Of a stretch of 64,000 nucleotides of DNA, positions 59,052 through 64,000 are shown in pieces. The notes below the pieces were generated by a model. It saw only the letters and a program-made list of their open reading frames with translations, did not search any database and had not been told where the DNA came from. The stretch is from Batillaria attramentaria (lineage: Eukaryota > Mollusca > Gastropoda > Batillariidae): positions 2,128,001-2,192,000 of the forward strand of contig JACVVK020000018.1 in the NCBI GenBank assembly GCA_018292915.2, in the 5' to 3' direction. The position numbers and the translations under genes were made by a program. Within the stretch, counting starts at the first letter, position 1; every line of letters begins with the position of its first letter.

Positions 59052-60941
59052 TATATAATTATTATATATTGGGAAACTGAAAAGAGTCGTCACTATCACA
59101 CACACACACGCTCAGTCTGTTCAGTGATTCCCTACCGCCTTCATGATCACTGTAGGTGACGCTGCTGGATTTTTCTCACGGGCTGATCCTGGCTTCCAAC
59201 GTCAGTGCCCTGCACCTGTTGAGTGAATGCCACTCGCTGGAGGTGCTCAAGTGTCCGGTGCAGAACCTCACAACACAGCTGATACAGCAGCTCCTTGACT
59301 TCAACCTGCAGGAGCTGTATCTGGTGAATGACGAACACACGCTCAACCTGCACTACGTGGAGAAGGACCACATCAGTTGGCCTGTACTGAAGACGAGGCC
59401 TGGACGACGATTTGAGGTGGGCGCTTTACACACGTCTCAGTTTACTTTAACGTGAAGGACTACAGGTAAGTTTTAGTTTGTGATAATTCAGGCTGTCACT
59501 GTCACTCTCGCCTTTTGCCCCTTCTGGGGTAAGGGCAAGGGTTCTCCAGGTCTCCCGGTCCTGGGCCAGTCACTCCAGCTCTCCCCAGCTGTGTCCCATA
59601 CTCTTGGCATCCACCTCCAGGTCGCGTCGCCAGGTGTTTCTTGGCCGGCCTCGTTTTCTCTTCCCCTTGTGGGTTCCAGGTGAGACTAGAGCTTGCCGTG
59701 TGGTGCTGGAGGCGGGTTTTCGGAGGGTGTGCCTATCCATCTCCAGCGTCTTTGCAGAGATCCTCGTCCAAATTCAAGCTGTGGATTGGGTTAAATGTGG
59801 TCTCCACTGAACTTGCCTGTATCAGGGACTGATTTCTTGTACGTGTATTTTTGAAGTGAAATGCATGTTTGATGTTGGCGTTGCTCCAGGTTCACTACAT
59901 CTTCAGGAACCGGGCTGTGTGTCCCGGCCACATGTGCCTGAACCCGTTTGCCCAGACCTTGGTGTTCGACAGCCTGTGCTCCAGTGTATCCCGCGCCATG
60001 TTGCGCTGTGTGGCCGACCTGTACGGGGACACGCTACAGTGTCTCGCCTTCATCCTGTCTGTATGGGAGCCGCACGTGCCCTTCTCGGACTTGGAGGATC
60101 TGACCAGCAATTTTCAGGTACATTGAAGAAGATGCGTGTAGGTAACACCACCAGCATGTATAACGGCAGTCAGATCCGACTTGTCCCTGTTTTCATGTGT
60201 TGCGGGCAACTTTAGGCACTTACAATTACACAGTCGTTTTACTATTTCTGCTTGGACCCCTCGACACACACACACATTTATCAACAAAATCAGTCATATG
60301 TTGCTCTGTCTAATGTATAACCTGTGCGAAATGGCTTTGCCTGTACGTAGGTGAAAAAAAAGTTTCTGTTGTAAACCGCTTGCTTGCTGCTTGTACATGT
60401 AGCTGAAGGCAAAGTTGTTTTGATATCCGCAAAGGCAGACCTGAGGAATGAGAAGTCAGCTGCAGAGAGTCCGGTCAGAACTCAGTTTTGTTTTGTACTC
60501 GTTCCTATCACCAGCACATGCTAAGCTCCTTATTCTGTGTATGTAGTATTATTAGACGTAAAACCTACCAGGATATAATTTCTTGTCAACTGAAGTGAAA
60601 CAATGTCACCACCTTTGTGTGTGTTGCAGTACATGGCCACCAGGTTAAAAAAGCTTCGTTTTGCTCTGCTGAACCTCGTCATCCCTAGTGATGCACTCCT
60701 CTCCCTGGCAACGCATGCACCGAGTTTGGTCAAGCTCCTTGTGTACGAGCATAAGATTTTCTTTGGCGGGAAGGTGGCAATAACTCCAGATGAGATCTCA
60801 GATCTACAGTTCAAAGTTTCTACAGCACTCGGCCACCCGTGGACAGCCATCAAGCAGGATGAAAATCTGTACCAGCTGACAGAATGCAGACAGGCCATGT
60901 TATTTGAGGAGAGTGTTGCTCTTTGGGAAGGGTTCTGGTGA
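58152..60941 (+). CDS. F-box protein with LRR-like C-terminal region
   Basis: Exons 58152-58778, 59156-59416, 59890-60117 and 60630-60941 are all in phase 0 and give 475 aa; the 5' UTR of the first shown exon starts at 58003. An F-box lies at about residues 36-80 (SLPDLVLGNLFKYLYWKEK, then the W/G-rich second half), which would bind SKP1 in an SCF ubiquitin ligase. The rest has spaced leucine-rich segments (LHLLSECHSLEVLKC, LNLVIPSDALLSLATHAPSL) as in substrate-binding LRR solenoids. Layout recalls vertebrate FBXO33/FBXO39, but orthology is not claimed. ATG chosen as the first in frame after the acceptor; a short in-frame extension upstream lacks an ATG. Confidence 0.75.
59505..59790 (-). mobile_element. 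Degenerate non-LTR retrotransposon ORF2 C-terminal fragment
   Basis: The minus-strand translation with shifts gives KGKRKRGRPRNTWRRDLEV, WGELE and a TLRKPASSTTRQAL stretch, the widespread C-terminal signature of LINE ORF2 proteins. It is broken by a stop and frame changes. It lies in F-box gene intron 2. Confidence 0.7.
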
Positions 60942-61112
60942 CTGTCAGTAGATTGACAAGAGCAAACTATTTGTTCTCAAGCTGTAAGAAACTATCAAGT
61001 TTCATATCCAAAATTGTTCCAACAAGTATTTTTGTAAATTACAGCAACCCAAGATACCTGATCACCAGCAGAATTCCTTCGATAAACTTAAACTTGTACT
61101 AGACTTATGAAA

Positions 61113-61163
61113 AATAAAATAAAATAAAGGGTACTTTTGCATAATCTTATTTACACATTTATT
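61113..61163. terminator. Facing poly(A) signals of convergent genes
   Basis: Plus-strand AATAAA at 61113-61118, 61118-61123 and 61123-61128 would end the F-box transcript. Minus-strand AATAAA (TTTATT at 61158-61163) would end the gene coming from 63.7 kb. Cleavage downstream of each would make the 3' ends overlap or nearly so. Confidence 0.6.
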
Positions 61164-63385
61164 GTGATACAGATGACAGACCCTCAGACAGAGGAAGATT
61201 TGCTGAAAACAACAATCAATCAAAAACACAATCTTCAACTTTTAATTCAACAGAAGCCAAATGAAAAAGAAAATATACCAGTCTTGACGAGTTTCTTTTT
61301 GTAACAAGAAAAGGATCAATTATCGTATACAACAGACATTATTCACGCTTGCACCACTGCACAGATGAAAATGATTGTAGGTTTTTGTTTTGGGGGTTTA
61401 TTTTTGGCAAGTGCATGTATACAAACATTTCTTCCAAAGTTTCTGTAAATAAATACCACATGTGACATGGCTGTTGTTTGATGTAGTCAGCAAGTAGTAA
61501 TCAGCAAAGATGACATTCCTTCTTCACTGTGCTATCAGAAAAAGGCGTTATGTGCAAGAAGCAGGCGTGAATCATGTGACATGTCTATGGTGCTCAACTG
61601 GCAGAACCTTCAGTTTGTCTCCAGCTATGAACTTGTGAACCTGTTTTACCAGTCATATCATAAACATGTGCCATTCTGAGGTACACCAACATAAGTCTGA
61701 CCCTGAAAAACACAACAAAAAGCATACAACCAACCCACTAACATTAAACAGCTTCATATAACTTAGGCGCTTCTGATGTTCTTGATGCTGATGTAATGCC
61801 ATGCGCCATCTCATTGAAATACTGTAAATCTGAAAAGACATGCTTTACACGGCCAAGAACACCGAAGAGACTCTAGCAAAGGCAGAAATTTCAACACATT
61901 ATTTCAGTTACACCTGTAATTATACATTCATAAATTCTCTTTATCATACACTTGTTAACAATTAAAAAAACAAAAACCAACCATACCAATGTAACCCAAA
62001 ATAAACAGTAAACTTGCAAAGGAAAACAAACACCACAGATACGCATTAAAAAAGTTTTAACATTTGCATGTTCATAAATGTTTAGGAGAAACCCACAATC
62101 AATCCCACAAGCAAGGGGGTTTTACACCACCATGCTACAATCACTCTTCACTCACTCTCACAATGCATACACAAAGGTAAGACATGTACTTAGTACATCG
62201 ATTTCACGTTGAGATGGCCACTGCACTGCAAATGACAATACACCTTTCCCCCAGTAGTCCCCTTACACTTGGTTACAGAGTCTGTGTGAACCAGTGTGTG
62301 CGTATCACCACAACTGAAATCAACTACTGGGGCATTGCACCTTGTACATGTACTAAGATCTGCTCTCTACACAGGTATCTGGTGTTGGCAGACATTTCAC
62401 CGCATACTAGACTGTCCATTTGAAGGGGTTTCTCATCTGTGTAGAATTAGCTGAAGTGTGGATTGTAAGAATATCAAATGCCTGAATGTTTTGGATAGTT
62501 CATTCTGTAAAGGAAGCCAGCTTCATCAGTGCCATTTCAACATCAGCAGATGACGCAAACACATTTTGGAGGGTGGGTGTGCGTGGATGTTTGGGAGGGT
62601 TGTGTCTTTTTCCACCATGTATAGGTGATATCAAAGACAGGGCACTGAGAAAAAGGCCAGCACAAATAGGTATGTAGCCCCAGCTGGGACTGGAATTCAT
62701 GACCTAAGCATTGAGAGTCCAATGCTTTACCATTCCGCTATCCCTGCTCCCCCTGCAGTTTGGAAGTCCAGTGAATCGCAAGTGCATGAAAGTTTAAGCA
62801 AGGTTAAAAACACAAGGTTCAAGTGAAATGTCATAAAACAGGGCCCAACTCCACTTCATAATATTTTTGCACTTTGACATGACGGTGAGCATATATACAT
62901 GTAGTTTCTTTCCAATGTGCACACATCAGAAAAGTCATTCTCAGAGGGGTGCATCACATGTACCTAAATATTAAAGCAACTTTTTAACAACTTTTCATTC
63001 ACACAATGGTGCTGACAAGAAACAAAAGCGGAGAAAATGAGAATACACTTTACATATATAATACTACACAAAACCAAGCAACGTAACAACAAACAACATG
63101 TCTAAGAATTTCCAAATACAGTACTACATGTACTAGTTGACTGTTTATGATACAAAATGCCAATGCAATGTAACGATGTTCACCAAATTTGATTTCCCAT
63201 GTCAGAAGGTTTTCACAATACAAGACTAGTTCCAAATGCGGAGAAAAACGCAAAACAAAGTGAGAATCGTGAGAATGAGTGGGCCCAGTCTCTTTTCTGT
63301 GATGACTGGTACGCTGAATCTGCTGGATGACACGCGTGCTGGAGATGCTCCTCAACATCAAAGACGGGCAGCACAAGAGGGATGT
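61164..63385 (-). other. Probable 3' UTR of the membrane protein gene
   Basis: No coding signal; contains the SINE-like fragment at 62560-62757. Assigned as 3' UTR only because it lies between the stop at 63386 and the minus-strand poly(A) signal. Confidence 0.4.
62560..62757 (-). mobile_element. tRNA-like SINE fragment
   Basis: On the minus strand the head reads GCAGGGATAGCGGAATGGTA with a decayed B-box (GAATTCCAGTCCCAG), followed by a body ending near 62560. The head is unlike the other SINE types here. Confidence 0.55.
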
Positions 63386-63756
63386 TCACTTGAACAGGAA
63401 GCTGAACAGAAAGGGCAAATGTGAAACATGTATTGTCTTCAAAGAAACTTGACAGAGGACATTAGATGTCTCACGTAAAACAGACAGATACAAACTAACA
63501 GAGAAACTGTGCAGCTGAAGTACAAATCTCAAAACTATTCTCACAATAGCCGCATGATTTGCCATCCTGTAGATTAACCATACAGTAACCAGAACCATAC
63601 ATCTGACTAGTGTAAACATGAGTCGGCTGCACTGCGAAAACATCTCAAGAACGTGTATTACTCACCTGTAGGGATAGCCCTGGTACTTGGATCGGAATAT
63701 GGACAGCAGGAGACTGAAGAATATGGCAACACACCCCAGGCCTGCTAATGCCATGA
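63386..63756 (-). CDS. Last two exons of an unidentified single-helix-ending membrane protein (5'-partial)
   Basis: Exon 63756-63666 has good splice sites (GTGTTTCAG/TC, CTACAG/GTGAGT) and encodes a hydrophobic helix, [20 protein letters not shown], followed by RSKYQGYPY. The next acceptor at 63401 adds SFLFK and a TGA at 63386-63388. The upstream exons are beyond the window. I do not recognise the family; the C-terminal membrane helix with a short cytosolic tail is all that can be said. Confidence 0.45.
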
Positions 63757-64000
63757 CTGAAACACAGAGGATGCAAGGAACAACTTCAGAAGTGGAAACA
63801 GACAGCCTCACAAATGGCACAGAAACTATCAATTAAACAGGAAATCACTTTAAATGCCCAGCTACTTGACAGAAGGAAAACCAGGCCTCATCAGAAATCT
63901 TCCCAGTCTGAAACCAGCAACCACTGAAATTCTTCAAGCTGGAATTGACTATTTTTCATCCAGTTTACAGTGCAAGCCCCAGGAAAATGTCTCTGAATGT

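Overview
The window is animal nuclear DNA, most likely from a lophotrochozoan and probably a marine gastropod mollusc. The evidence is split genes with short exons and GT-AG introns, four tRNA-derived SINE types, a Tx1/L1-type LINE with zinc-knuckle ORF1, several MITE families, many minisatellites, and a PD-(D/E)XK-like gene that resembles a family I remember from molluscs. The species assignment is inference. No bacterial or organellar features were seen.

Layout. (1) 1-16689, plus: 3' two thirds of SLX4, the structure-specific endonuclease scaffold, with 10 exons whose phases join into 762 codons. Its introns hold five tandem arrays, a SINE, a Tc1/mariner-like MITE, a 3'-truncated LINE and a perfect 88-bp-arm palindrome. 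(2) 18470-20158, minus: a small three-exon gene with a PD-(D/E)XK-like core. (3) 25273-37431, minus: complete NAA15, auxiliary subunit of the NatA N-terminal acetyltransferase, 21 exons, 857 aa. (4) 37826-39046, plus: RAB33B-like small GTPase, divergent from NAA15 across a 394-bp gap. (5) 44105-51874, minus: complete ALG8 glucosyltransferase, 13 exons, 520 aa. (6) 54247-55659, minus: mitochondrial ribosomal protein L30. (7) 58152-60941, plus: F-box protein, four coding exons, 475 aa. (8) 63386-63756, minus: last two exons of an unidentified membrane protein. The exon joins for SLX4, NAA15, ALG8, RAB33B, MRPL30 and the F-box gene were worked out by hand; in every case the summed exon lengths are a multiple of three and splice phases agree, a strong internal check.

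The genes are unrelated housekeeping functions (DNA repair, N-terminal acetylation, Golgi/autophagy traffic, N-glycan assembly, mitochondrial translation, ubiquitin ligase targeting) and do not form a pathway.

The most unusual signal is architectural. All seven multi-copy tandem arrays inside introns begin or end at, or within about 45 bp of, an exon boundary. In four of them (SLX4 exons 5 and 7, NAA15 exon 16, ALG8 exon 6) the repeat unit contains a copy of the real splice junction. The SLX4 exon 5 array is about 61 head-to-tail units of 63/66 bp. Each runs from GT to AG with a TGCTAAC branch-like motif and a pyrimidine tract, so every unit border is a juxtaposed 3'/5' splice site identical in sequence to the authentic exon 5 donor.
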